From Tannerellaceae bacterium (GTDB lineage: Bacteria; Bacteroidota; Bacteroidia; Bacteroidales; Tannerellaceae), in the NCBI GenBank assembly GCA_031276545.1, contig JAISMW010000011.1:1-25812 (forward strand): a stretch of DNA of 25,812 bases. Direction: 5' to 3'. This document shows, piece by piece, positions 1 through 7,993 of this stretch. Position numbers and translations under genes: made by a program. The notes under the pieces were generated by a model. That model was not told where the DNA came from and made no database searches. It saw only the letters and a list, made by a program, of their open reading frames with translations. How positions within the stretch are numbered: the stretch's first letter is position 1; each line of letters opens with the position of its first letter.

Positions 1-43
1 GCACCCGAATTTCTTCTTCGGATAAATTCATTGGAATAAGCAT
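1..43 (-). CDS. 5' end of an unidentified leftward gene (partial)
   Basis: On the minus strand an open frame begins with ATG at 43, or more probably at the in-frame ATG at 31, and runs off the left edge. It reads MLIPMNLSEEEIRV from the upstream start. The only support is the open frame, the acidic start typical of a soluble protein, and a promoter-like -7 element about 50 bp upstream on the same strand. About 14 codons are too few to assign a family, so no function is proposed. It is divergent from the YciO-family gene. Confidence 0.35.
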   Translation of the reverse strand, partial: MLIPMNLSEEEIRV

Positions 44-95
44 AATGCATTACTGGCAGAGGTTTTGCAAAGATGCTTATTCTTTTTTTAATGCA

Positions 96-103
96 CAAAA
101 CTA
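96..103 (-). promoter_or_regulatory. Candidate Bacteroidetes -7 element for the left-edge gene
   Basis: The minus strand reads TAGTTTTG, an exact match to the Bacteroidetes housekeeping -7 consensus TAnnTTTG. It lies about 50 bp upstream of the ATG at 43. No good TTTG -33 box is found 19 to 21 bp further upstream, so this is only a candidate. Confidence 0.3.
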
Positions 104-215
104 TACCGAGCAAAGTATAAGTGATTGCAACCATAAAAATACAAAAGCTTGCGAAGAATACGAAGGATGTGGTCTTTATTTTTATTGGACGCGCTTATAA
201 ATCAGGATTTTTACG

Positions 216-223
216 TAAGTTTG
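216..223 (+). promoter_or_regulatory. Candidate -7 element for the yciO-family gene
   Basis: TAAGTTTG matches TAnnTTTG exactly. Transcription would begin near 230, about 15 nt before the ATG at 245. This favours 245 over the in-frame upstream ATG at 149 as the true start. A clear -33 box is not visible. Confidence 0.35.
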
Positions 224-244
224 CGAACACTGGACAACGGCCTT

Positions 245-859
245 ATGAGTATGTTTATAAAAATATATCCGGAAAACCCCAACCGGAAGGAAATCGACAG
301 GGTGGTGCACGTACTGCGCGAAGGAGGGCTGGTGATTTATCCCACCGATACGGTCTATGCCGTGGGATGCGACGCCATGAATGTGCGTTCCGTGGAAAAG
401 ATATGCCGGCTGAAAGGTCTCGACCTGCGCAAATGCAATTTGTCTATTATCTGCTATGATTTATCCAATATCAGCGTATACGCCAAGGTGAGCAATGCGG
501 TGTTCAAGCTGATGCGCAAAAATCTGCCCGGTCCCTTCACCTTTATCCTCCCCACAGGGAGCGAATTGCCGAAGATCTACAAGAACAAGAAGGAGGTGGG
601 AATCCGCGTACCCGACAACAATATTGTACGCCGGCTTGTCGGCGAACTGGGAAATCCTCTGATGACCGCTTCCGTGAGGGACCGGGACGGGGTGACGGAA
701 TATACTACCGACCCCGAACTGATATACGAAAAGTACGGCGATTTGGTGGAGATTGTGGTCGACGGCGGCTACGGCTCGGCCGAGCCTTCCACGGTGGTGG
801 ACTGTACGACGGACGATTTTTCAATCGTCCGGCAGGGAAAGGGAGAACTTATTGTATAG
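245..859 (+). CDS. YciO/Sua5-family protein (threonylcarbamoyl-AMP synthase-like)
   Basis: This 204-residue protein belongs to the YrdC/Sua5/YciO fold. The TsaC/Sua5 branch makes threonylcarbamoyl-AMP for the t6A tRNA modification; the role of the YciO branch is less settled. Visible signatures are the nucleotide-binding start GGLVIYPTDTVYAVGCDA, the PGPFTFILP segment, the VGIRVPDN segment and the closing VRQGKGELIV. Length and N-terminus (MSMFIKIYPENPN) resemble E. coli YciO as I recall it, which fixes the start at 245; the longer frame from 149 adds 32 residues unlike the family. It lacks the C-terminal Sua5 domain. It converges on the next gene with an 18-bp gap. The family call is firm; YciO rather than TsaC function is a judgement from overall resemblance. 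Confidence 0.88.
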   Translation: MSMFIKIYPENPNRKEIDRVVHVLREGGLVIYPTDTVYAVGCDAMNVRSVEKICRLKGLDLRKCNLSIICYDLSNISVYAKVSNAVFKLMRKNLPGPFTFILPTGSELPKIYKNKKEVGIRVPDNNIVRRLVGELGNPLMTASVRDRDGVTEYTTDPELIYEKYGDLVEIVVDGGYGSAEPSTVVDCTTDDFSIVRQGKGELIV

Positions 860-877
860 GCGGAGGGGGCGCCGGAC

Positions 878-1579
878 TCACAGCATCCGGTAGCTTTTCA
901 GTTCCTGCCGGAGGAGGAGCGCCCGATTGGCGGTCACCCGGTTCATCAGCTCCCAGAAGCGTTCGCTGTGATTCATTTCTACGGTATGGCAAAGTTCGTG
1001 CAGGAGCACATAGTCCATCAGATGCTTGGGCAGGAGCATCAGCGAGAGCGAGAGGTTGATGTGGCGCTTTATGTTGCAACTTCCCCAGCGGCTTTTGGCG
1101 TTGTTTATCTGCATCCCGGCGTACGAAAATCCGTATTGCGAGGCCAGGGCGGCCAGGCGGGGCGGCAGCACGCGTTGCGCTTCGTGTCGGAGCGCTCTCT
1201 CCACCAGAGCTTTCAGTATATGTTGCGTCTGTTCGTTCCGGAAGTCCGTATGGAGGGGGCAGGCAATGTGGAGGATGCCTTCGCGGAGGTTCATGTACAT
1301 GCCGTCCCGGTCGGTGCGGAAGATATGCAGCTTGAACGTATGGGTCTGCAGTTCGCAGGTATCGTCCAGCAGAGGCCGGGGCGGCGCCGCTTTCCGGAGC
1401 GAGTGGCGGATTTTATCCCGAAATGCGTGGATAAGTTCCCATACCGTTTCTTCCTTTCCGTTTTCCGGCATAACGGCTACAAGATTCCCGTTCTCTATTC
1501 TTATGGAGCAGCGCTTCGCTCTCGGACTTTTGCGGAGCGTGATGGTTCCTAATTCTTTGTCGTATAGTTTTTTTTCCAT
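878..1579 (-). CDS. YgjP-type (DUF45) zinc metallopeptidase
   Basis: The protein of 233 residues is a member of the YgjP/SprT-like metallopeptidase group. The C-terminal half holds the family block SRWGSCN (around residues 163-169), the zinc motif HELCH (194-198) and the downstream NHSERFW (203-209), which supplies the third ligand His. No signal peptide is visible, so it should be cytosolic. Cellular substrates of this family are poorly defined. The start at 1579 (MEKKLYDKELG) is preferred over the in-frame ATG at 1618, because a TACTTTTG -7 element lies at 1588-1595 and the extra 13 residues look non-conserved. The gene is monocistronic and converges on the YciO-family gene. Confidence 0.85.
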   Translation of the reverse strand: MEKKLYDKELGTITLRKSPRAKRCSIRIENGNLVAVMPENGKEETVWELIHAFRDKIRHSLRKAAPPRPLLDDTCELQTHTFKLHIFRTDRDGMYMNLREGILHIACPLHTDFRNEQTQHILKALVERALRHEAQRVLPPRLAALASQYGFSYAGMQINNAKSRWGSCNIKRHINLSLSLMLLPKHLMDYVLLHELCHTVEMNHSERFWELMNRVTANRALLLRQELKSYRML

Positions 1580-1587
1580 GACAGGCG

Positions 1588-1619
1588 CAAAAGTACGAAA
1601 CACTTCCGGAGGTTTCAAT
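1588..1619 (-). promoter_or_regulatory. Candidate promoter of the YgjP-type gene
   Basis: On the minus strand there is ATTG, a 20-bp spacer, then TACTTTTG, close to the Bacteroidetes consensus TTTG-N19-21-TAnnTTTG. The -7 element ends only about 8 bp before the ATG at 1579, so the transcript would be leaderless or nearly so. Confidence 0.4.
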
Positions 1620-1657
1620 TTTTTACGGCGATTTACATCTCCGCATAAATATTTTCG

Positions 1658-1665
1658 TACTTTTG
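1658..1665 (+). promoter_or_regulatory. Candidate -7 element for the acidic-linker outer-membrane protein
   Basis: TACTTTTG matches TAnnTTTG exactly and would start transcription near 1672, giving a leader of about 46 nt before the ATG at 1718. A TTTA lies 22 bp upstream as a weak -33 candidate. The leader just before the start codon is A-rich, as is common in Bacteroidetes. Confidence 0.4.
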
Positions 1666-1717
1666 CTTTCCCGAAATCTATTTCGGTAATTCGCAGGTAA
1701 AAAAGAAATTATTCAGT

Positions 1718-2839
1718 ATGAAAAAAGTATTATTCGTTTTTGTGATATGTACCATGGCGCTACAGTTTGCTTTTGCCCAGGGGGGAAGAGTGGTTACTAT
1801 TTATTTTCACAATGGAAGCATCGTGAAAGGCATCATATCCAAACTGCCGAACGAAGAACGATTCAAAATTCAAACGCCGAACAACAGTGTGATTTTATTT
1901 GTCAGCAGCGAAGTGAGAGATATCCTCTATGAAGACGGCACAAGGCCCGGCGCCGGCAACCGAACGCCGTCGCAGTCCCAGCCACAGTACCAATCCCGGC
2001 CCCCGCAGCCCCGGCAGGAATATGTGCCCGAATCCCGGCCGTACGGGAACCGCAATATGCAGCAACAGCCGCAAAACGCCCGGAACGTGCAACCCGAACC
2101 GCTGGAAGAAGAAGTGGACGAGGAAATCATAGACGAAGAAGAATACGACGAAGATATCTACGACGAAGAGTATGCGCTGGAGGAAGAAATTCCGGAAAAA
2201 TCTGCGCAGAAAGCGGCTCCGGCTCGCAAACCGGCGCCGGCGTCGGACTTTGTGCCGGGATACCACGGCATCGTGGAGTTTGGCTACACCCTCGGTATGG
2301 GAGACTCGCTGAAGGCGTCCAACCGTATGGAGCTGACGGTTACGCAGGGCTACCGTTTTTCGCCGGCCTTCTATGCCGGTTTAGGCTTTGGCGTCCATCT
2401 TTATTCCGACAGCATTCTGCTGGGGAGAGTGGTAGACATCAACAAAGTCAAGACAGAGGTGAACAGTTCACTGTCGTACGCATTTCCCGTCTTTGTGGAT
2501 ATCCGTTACAGCTTTATGCCGGAGAAAAAGATTGTTCCTTTCATCAATGTAAAATTGGGATACAGCATCGGACTTTTAACCTACAAAACAACCGTATTGG
2601 GAGATGACGGACGGGAATTGAAAAGGACGGAAACCATGGCGGAAGGTCTCGGACTTTTTGCAGCGCCTTCTGCGGGTGTAAAGTTCATGTTGGGGCGTTC
2701 GATGGCGTTCAGCCTGGGCGTAGGCTATTCCATGCAGGTGTACAGAGACGACCGGTGGGCTAACGTCAAACATGAGTCTATCGTCAAAAAGACGGATACG
2801 ATGGGAGGTCTCACCTTCCGGGCCGGGCTGGAATTTTAG
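1718..2839 (+). CDS. Outer-membrane beta-barrel protein with acidic linker
   Basis: The 373-residue protein begins with a signal peptide (MKKVLFVFVICTMALQFAFA, cleavage before Gln21). Residues about 22-75 form a small beta-rich domain (VVTIYFHNGSIVKG..). Residues about 76-175 are a low-complexity linker: first Pro/Gln/Arg-rich, then a run of roughly 35 residues dominated by Glu and Asp (about 128-160), then Ala/Pro/Lys. The last 195 residues have alternating hydrophobic and aromatic strands, with Tyr/Gly-rich turns, and end in LEF, as expected for a transmembrane barrel with C-terminal Phe. It probably spans the outer membrane, with the linker in the periplasm. Its function is not recognised. 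It converges on priA with a 6-bp gap. Confidence 0.8.
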   Translation: MKKVLFVFVICTMALQFAFAQGGRVVTIYFHNGSIVKGIISKLPNEERFKIQTPNNSVILFVSSEVRDILYEDGTRPGAGNRTPSQSQPQYQSRPPQPRQEYVPESRPYGNRNMQQQPQNARNVQPEPLEEEVDEEIIDEEEYDEDIYDEEYALEEEIPEKSAQKAAPARKPAPASDFVPGYHGIVEFGYTLGMGDSLKASNRMELTVTQGYRFSPAFYAGLGFGVHLYSDSILLGRVVDINKVKTEVNSSLSYAFPVFVDIRYSFMPEKKIVPFINVKLGYSIGLLTYKTTVLGDDGRELKRTETMAEGLGLFAAPSAGVKFMLGRSMAFSLGVGYSMQVYRDDRWANVKHESIVKKTDTMGGLTFRAGLEF

Positions 2840-2845
2840 GTTCCA

Positions 2846-5308
2846 TTACACCGGGTCTACATCATAATGAATCCATAGTTGCTTGAAGAGGGGATGATCC
2901 TTCATCCCTTCATATACCTCCCCGATAATTTCCCGAACGGGAGCAATGGCGGCGGAGGCCTCTATTTTCAGGAGGATTTTCCTTATATGAAAAGTCTGTA
3001 TGCGCGTAACGGGCGGTGTGACGGGGTCGGACACCCGTTCGCCCAGGCGTTCGCGCAGCCTGCCGGCATAGAGGGCGGCTACTTCCTGCAGCGCCTCTTC
3101 TTTCCTGCTGCGCAGCACAAGCACAATCAGCCGGTAATAGGGCGGATAGCGAAACAGGCTCCGCTCGCCGAGCTGAAGGCGCACCATCTCTCCATACGCA
3201 AAAGACTGTACCATACGAATCAGCGGATGCTCCGGCTGGGAGGTCTGCAGGACTACGACGCCGCGCGTATCCCTCCGTCCGGCCCGGCCGCTTACCTGCG
3301 CCATCAACTGGTAAGCCCGCTCGTGGGCGCGGAAGTCGGGTACATTCATCAGACTGTCGGCATTGAGGATACCCACCACCGTGACTTTCCCGAAGTCCAG
3401 TCCCTTGGAAAGCGTCTGAGTGCCTATCAGTATCTGCGTCTTTCCCTTTTCAAAATCGGCGAGGATGTGCTCGTATGCGGTGCGGGTATGTGCCGAGTCG
3501 AAATCCAGGCGTTTCACCTGTGCCGAAGGGAACAGCAGCGCGGCTTCTTCCTCTATCTTTTCGGTTCCGAAGCCCAGCATCTTCAATTCCGTACCCTGGC
3601 ACTGGGGGCATTGCCGGAGAAGTGGCACCGTATAGCCGCAATAGTGGCACACCAGGCGGTTCAGGTGCTTATGATATGTCAGGCTTACGTCGCAGTGCAG
3701 GCAGTGCGGTACCCAACTGCAACTCCGGCATTCTATCATCGGCGCAAAGCCGCGGCGGTTCTGAAACAGGATGGCCTGCTCTCCGTTCGCCAGTGCGCCG
3801 CGTATCTTTTCCGCTAAAAGGGGAGAGAAGAGCGTGTTTTTCATGATCTTCTTCCGCTTCAGTTCCCGGATGTCTACCGGTATGATTTCCGGCATCAGGC
3901 AATCGCCGTAGCGCACCTTGAGTTCCACCAGCCCGTATTTGCCGGTCGAGGCATTATAGTAGGAATCAACCGAGGGGGTGGCGGAAGCCAGCAGTGTTTT
4001 CCCTCCATGCATACCGGCCAGCACGATGGCTGCGTTTCCGGCATGGTAGCGCGGGGCGGGGTCTTGCTGTTTGTGGGTGTTTTCGTGTTCTTCGTCCACG
4101 ATAATCAGGCCTAAATCCTTGAAGGGAAGAAAGAGCGACGAGCGGGTTCCCAGGACAATCACCGGCTCTGCCCGCTGAAGGATCCGGTTCCACACTTCCA
4201 CCCGTTCGTTGTCCGAGAATCCGGAATGGTATACCATCAGTTTGTCGCCGAAGAACTTTGCCAGGCGTTCCGTTATTTGTGTGGTAAGGGCTATTTCGGG
4301 CAGGAGGTAGAGCACCTGCCTTCCATTCTGCATCACCTCGTGTGCCAGGCGGGCATAAATCTCTGTTTTTCCGCTCGAGGTAACGCCATGCAGCAAGCAT
4401 ACGTCTTTCGCCGCAAACACGCGGAGCACCTCGCTGAATGCCTTTTCCTGCGGCTCACTAAGCGGATTGAGCGGCAGCACCCGGCACACGGGAACCTGCA
4501 GGCGTCCCACCTCCTTTTCATACCGTTCCAGCACGCCGCGCTTCCACAGCCCGTCCAGTACGGACGGTGTACATCCGCTGTGCTCCAGCAGTTCTTTCGC
4601 GGAAATCTCCTTCGACAGTTGAGGATTCAGCGCATGGCTCAAATCCAGATACGAAAGGAGTAATCTTTCCTGTTTCGGCGCCCGTTTTAATCCGGCGAAG
4701 GCCTCCTGAAGTCCGGCCTCGCTACGAAAGTCTTCCGCCAGACGGACAAACGTTTGTGTTTTGGGAGTATATCCTTTTTTCAGTTCCTCACTCACTTCCA
4801 CCGCGTTTCGCGCCAGCAGGGAAGCGACTGCGGGAACCACATTGCGCAGGCCTGTGTTTTTCTCCAGTTCCGAAAGGGTCATCCGGCACTTTACGCTTAG
4901 GGCGTCGAGCACCGACTGCTCGTTGGGGCGCAAAGGAACTTCGGCTTCAAACGCTTCATTGTACATAATCAGGGTTTCGCTTTCCGGTTTCAGGCCTGAG
5001 GGAAGCGCGGCTTTGTATACGTCCCCCAGATTGCATATATAATAGGAAGCGATCCATTCCCAGAAACGAAGCTGCGGGCGCCGGAGAACGGGTGAGGCGT
5101 CGAGCAGGGCGTATATTTCTCTCATTTCATACGTCTGCACCGGCGCATGTTCGTGTATATGGAAGACGATAGCCGTATAATACCGCTTTTTCCCGAAAGG
5201 CACAACAACTCTGCAGCCGGGAAGCGCGGCTTTTTCCAGGTCGGAGGGAATACGGTACGTGTACAGATTCTCTAACGGAAGCGGGAGTATGACGTCGGCG
5301 TATTTCAA
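2846..5308 (-). CDS. priA: Primosomal protein N' (replication restart helicase PriA)
   Basis: This 820-residue superfamily 2 helicase restarts stalled replication forks by unwinding DNA 3' to 5' and loading the primosome. The N-terminal DNA-binding domain begins KYADVILPLPL, typical of PriA. The Walker A motif GVTSSGKT is at about 308-315 and the Walker B DEEH at 405-408. A cysteine-rich zinc region follows (CRSC, CLHC, CHYC, CPQC), then the C-terminal helicase half with GTQTLSKGLDF and QVSGRAGR. The start must be the TTG at 5308: the codon just before it, in the same frame, is the TGA that ends the upstream barrel gene, and the next internal ATG would remove over 110 conserved residues. It is therefore probably translationally coupled to that gene. 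Confidence 0.96.
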   Translation of the reverse strand: MKYADVILPLPLENLYTYRIPSDLEKAALPGCRVVVPFGKKRYYTAIVFHIHEHAPVQTYEMREIYALLDASPVLRRPQLRFWEWIASYYICNLGDVYKAALPSGLKPESETLIMYNEAFEAEVPLRPNEQSVLDALSVKCRMTLSELEKNTGLRNVVPAVASLLARNAVEVSEELKKGYTPKTQTFVRLAEDFRSEAGLQEAFAGLKRAPKQERLLLSYLDLSHALNPQLSKEISAKELLEHSGCTPSVLDGLWKRGVLERYEKEVGRLQVPVCRVLPLNPLSEPQEKAFSEVLRVFAAKDVCLLHGVTSSGKTEIYARLAHEVMQNGRQVLYLLPEIALTTQITERLAKFFGDKLMVYHSGFSDNERVEVWNRILQRAEPVIVLGTRSSLFLPFKDLGLIIVDEEHENTHKQQDPAPRYHAGNAAIVLAGMHGGKTLLASATPSVDSYYNASTGKYGLVELKVRYGDCLMPEIIPVDIRELKRKKIMKNTLFSPLLAEKIRGALANGEQAILFQNRRGFAPMIECRSCSWVPHCLHCDVSLTYHKHLNRLVCHYCGYTVPLLRQCPQCQGTELKMLGFGTEKIEEEAALLFPSAQVKRLDFDSAHTRTAYEHILADFEKGKTQILIGTQTLSKGLDFGKVTVVGILNADSLMNVPDFRAHERAYQLMAQVSGRAGRRDTRGVVVLQTSQPEHPLIRMVQSFAYGEMVRLQLGERSLFRYPPYYRLIVLVLRSRKEEALQEVAALYAGRLRERLGERVSDPVTPPVTRIQTFHIRKILLKIEASAAIAPVREIIGEVYEGMKDHPLFKQLWIHYDVDPV

Positions 5309-5899
5309 TCAGAACAGCAATGCCGCCGTCACAGACATGAGATTCGATTTGCCGTTGGCTATCTCTCCCAGCTTGCTTACGCTGTAATCGTTTGTGAGAC
5401 CCAGTCCGTACGTAAATCCTACCTGCAGCGAGCCGAATACCTCTACGCCGGCTCCCAGATTCAACCCGGCTGCAAACGTCCTGTTCTCTATCTTCGTCTG
5501 GACATTGCCGGGCATTTCCCACACATCCGATCCGCTGACGCAGAAACTCGCATACGGGCCGGCGCTCAGGTATCCCTTGATAACCGGAAGGCCTACCTTC
5601 CATTTAAGATTTACCGGGATGTCAATATAGTCCGTCGAAATATTTTCCCTGTGCGTATACAGTCCTTTCTGGGAATACAGTACCGCCGCATCAAGTCCGA
5701 TACCTGTATACGGCACCATCAGTTCGAGCAGCGGCCCGATATGAAACCCCGTTACATTCTCGGCGCTCAACAAATCCCCGCTGAATTTGACGGACGAAAT
5801 GTTCAGCCCTCCTTTTATACCGAAATGGAGCTGAGCCTGGGCCGACAGGGCTACCATCATGCACACAACTCCCATAAAAACTTTCCTGTTCTTTTTCAT
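5309..5899 (-). CDS. Small outer-membrane beta-barrel protein (porin/PorT-like family)
   Basis: A protein of 196 residues with a signal peptide (MKKNRKVFMGVVCMMVALSAQA) followed by LHFGIKGGLNISSVKFSGD, the usual opening of the Bacteroidetes eight-stranded outer-membrane barrel family. Regular amphipathic strands continue to the C-terminal LLF. The role is unknown; members are often annotated simply as porin family or outer-membrane beta-barrel. It has its own promoter-like sequence upstream and is the first gene of a two-gene unit with priA. Its TGA stop is immediately followed, in the same frame, by the TTG start of priA, with no base between. Confidence 0.82.
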   Translation of the reverse strand: MKKNRKVFMGVVCMMVALSAQAQLHFGIKGGLNISSVKFSGDLLSAENVTGFHIGPLLELMVPYTGIGLDAAVLYSQKGLYTHRENISTDYIDIPVNLKWKVGLPVIKGYLSAGPYASFCVSGSDVWEMPGNVQTKIENRTFAAGLNLGAGVEVFGSLQVGFTYGLGLTNDYSVSKLGEIANGKSNLMSVTAALLF

Positions 5900-5936
5900 A
5901 TAACCTTGAATTAATGTTTGACATAAAATACTCGCA

Positions 5937-5968
5937 CAAATTAATCACATTTTCGGGAATTTGCCAAA
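5937..5968 (-). promoter_or_regulatory. Promoter of the barrel protein-priA unit
   Basis: The minus strand carries TTTG (5965-5968), a 20-bp spacer and TTAATTTG (5937-5944). The -33 box and spacing match the Bacteroidetes consensus TTTG-N19-21-TAnnTTTG, and the -7 box has one mismatch. Transcription would start near 5930, about 30 nt before the ATG at 5899. Confidence 0.5.
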
Positions 5969-6131
5969 GGGAACTTCTAAAAACCCGAAATCAGGACTTG
6001 CGGCCGAGACAGCGAACTTTGGCGCAGAGGTTTCTTCTGCTTTTTCAGCCATTTCATACCATAAATCTGCATTTTTACATTATTTATGATTTACACTTGT
6101 CCGCAAATGAAAAACTCTAATAAAAATCGCA

Positions 6132-6139
6132 TATATTTG
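6132..6139 (+). promoter_or_regulatory. Candidate -7 element of the cytochrome bd operon
   Basis: TATATTTG matches TAnnTTTG exactly, 40 bp before the first gene of the operon. No TTTG -33 box stands at the proper distance, which may mean that an activator helps this promoter. The remaining divergent intergenic sequence shows no other clear element. Confidence 0.4.
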
Positions 6140-6178
6140 TTACCTGTATAGTAGTTACCTCACTAACGTTGTATTGTC

Positions 6179-6406
6179 ATGAAGAAAGAGTTTATACCAT
6201 TGCGTATATTTCGTTTTTATATGGAAGGTTTCCGGAGCATGACGCTTGGGAAAACGCTCTGGCTGATAATTATTATCAAGCTGTTTATCATGTTTTGTAT
6301 CTTGAAACCCTTTTTCTTCCCGCGCCATTTAGGACAGTTTAAAGGTGAACCGGAAAAACAGGAATATGTTTCGAACGAACTTATCCAACGCGCTATTACT
6401 CCTTAA
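6179..6406 (+). CDS. DUF4492-like small membrane protein of the cytochrome bd operon
   Basis: A 75-residue protein with a charged N-terminus (MKKEFIPLRIFRFYMEGFRSMTLGK), one transmembrane helix at about residues 28-48 (LWLIIIIKLFIMFCILK) and a short polar tail. Small proteins of this type, annotated DUF4492, are known to stand directly upstream of cydA in Bacteroidales. It lies 12 bp before cydA on the same strand. By position and size it may be a small accessory subunit comparable to CydX of Proteobacteria, although CydX is encoded downstream of cydB and is not obviously homologous. That role is inference; the family and operon placement are well supported. Confidence 0.85.
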   Translation: MKKEFIPLRIFRFYMEGFRSMTLGKTLWLIIIIKLFIMFCILKPFFFPRHLGQFKGEPEKQEYVSNELIQRAITP

Positions 6407-6418
6407 ATTATTATAATT

Positions 6419-7975
6419 ATGATCGAAAGCATTGACACTTCTTTAATTGATTGGTCGAGGGCGCAATTCGCTCTTACGGCTATTTACCACTGGCTTTTTG
6501 TACCGCTTACATTAGGGCTTGGTATCATTCAGGCGATTATGGAAACAATCTATTACAAAACCGGGAAAGAGTTCTGGAAAACAACTGCCCAGTTTTGGAT
6601 GAAGATCTTCGGTATCAACTTCGCCATCGGCGTAGCTACCGGACTAATCCTTGAATTTGAATTTGGAACGAACTGGTCTAATTACAGTTGGTTCGTGGGC
6701 GACATTTTCGGCGCTCCGTTAGCAATTGAAGGCGTGGTGGCCTTTTTTATGGAAGCCACGTTCATTGCCGTTATGTTCTTCGGATGGGACAAGGTGAGCA
6801 AGGGTTTCCACCTGGCTTCCACTTGGCTTACCATCGGAGGAGCCACGCTCTCGGCACTCTGGATTCTGGTGGCCAACGCATGGATGCAGTATCCTGCCGG
6901 GATGACCTTCAACCCCGACTCCGTGCGGAACGAGATGGCCGACTTCTGGGCTGTAGCCCTTTCGCCGGTTGCCATCAATAAATTCTTCCATACCGTCCTG
7001 TCCGGATGGATTGTGGGAGGCGTCGTCGTGATAGGCATCAGTAGCTGGTATTTACTGAAAAAGAGAAACGTGGAATTTGCACTGGCCAGCATCAAGGTAG
7101 CCGCCGTATTCGGCCTGGTCGCTTCCCTCCTGACCCTTTGGACGGGCGACGGCTCTGCCTACCAGGTGGCACAGAAGCAACCGATGAAACTGGCCGCTAT
7201 GGAAGGCCTCTATCAGGGAGGTAACGGCGTAGGACTGGTAGGTATCGGTGTGTTGAATCCGGCGAAAACCGAATACAACGATGCAACCGACCCATTTCTC
7301 TTTAAAATAGAATTGCCCAAGATGCTCTCCTACTTTGCCGAACGCGACCTGAACGCATACGTGCCCGGCATCACTAACCTGATCGACGGAGGATATCGGA
7401 CGGCTGGAGGAGAAATAGCGCTTTCGGCTCAGGAAAAAATAGCCAAAGGACAGTTAGCCATCCAGGCGCTGGCCGACTACCGTCAGGCAAAGAAAAACAA
7501 AGACGAAGTAGCCGCACAGCAGGCACGCACCGTCCTGGACGAGAACTTTGCCTATTTCGGATACGGATACATTAAAAATCCAACAGATTTGATTCCTCCG
7601 GTAGGGCTTACCTTCTACGCCTTCCGCATCATGGTGATTTTGGGAGGGTTCTTTATTCTCCTCTTTATCATCGCCGCTTACCTGTCCTACAAAAACCGGT
7701 TCGAGAATAAACGCTGGCTGCAATGGGTGGCGCTCTGGTCTATCCCGCTCGTCTACATCGCTTCGCAGGCCGGATGGGCGGTGGCCGAAGTAGGACGGCA
7801 GCCCTGGGCTATTCAGGATATCCTCCCCACCTCGGCGGCGGTATCCAGGCTGTCGGCCTCGTCGGTACAGATTACCTTCTTCCTGTTCCTTATCCTGTTT
7901 ACCGTTCTGCTTATTGCGGAACTGGGGATTATGATTAAAACAATTAAGAAAGGCCCGGCCTCATCTGAAGAATAA
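6419..7975 (+). CDS. cydA: Cytochrome bd quinol oxidase subunit I
   Basis: This 518-residue integral membrane protein is the haem-carrying subunit of the bd oxidase, which oxidises quinol and reduces oxygen to water at very low oxygen levels. Visible ligands are His24 in QFALTAIYHWLFVPLTLG (equivalent to the haem b595 ligand His19 of E. coli), His191 in NKFFHTVLSGW (haem b558) and the Met in FYAFRIMVILG (other b558 ligand). The GDGSAYQVAQKQPMKLAAMEG block begins the quinol-binding Q-loop region. Length is close to E. coli CydA. It lies 12 bp after the DUF4492-like gene and 18 bp before cydB, clearly one operon. In Bacteroides this enzyme is known to support growth in trace oxygen. Confidence 0.97.
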   Translation: MIESIDTSLIDWSRAQFALTAIYHWLFVPLTLGLGIIQAIMETIYYKTGKEFWKTTAQFWMKIFGINFAIGVATGLILEFEFGTNWSNYSWFVGDIFGAPLAIEGVVAFFMEATFIAVMFFGWDKVSKGFHLASTWLTIGGATLSALWILVANAWMQYPAGMTFNPDSVRNEMADFWAVALSPVAINKFFHTVLSGWIVGGVVVIGISSWYLLKKRNVEFALASIKVAAVFGLVASLLTLWTGDGSAYQVAQKQPMKLAAMEGLYQGGNGVGLVGIGVLNPAKTEYNDATDPFLFKIELPKMLSYFAERDLNAYVPGITNLIDGGYRTAGGEIALSAQEKIAKGQLAIQALADYRQAKKNKDEVAAQQARTVLDENFAYFGYGYIKNPTDLIPPVGLTFYAFRIMVILGGFFILLFIIAAYLSYKNRFENKRWLQWVALWSIPLVYIASQAGWAVAEVGRQPWAIQDILPTSAAVSRLSASSVQITFFLFLILFTVLLIAELGIMIKTIKKGPASSEE

Positions 7976-7993
7976 TTTAAAAAAAACAACATC

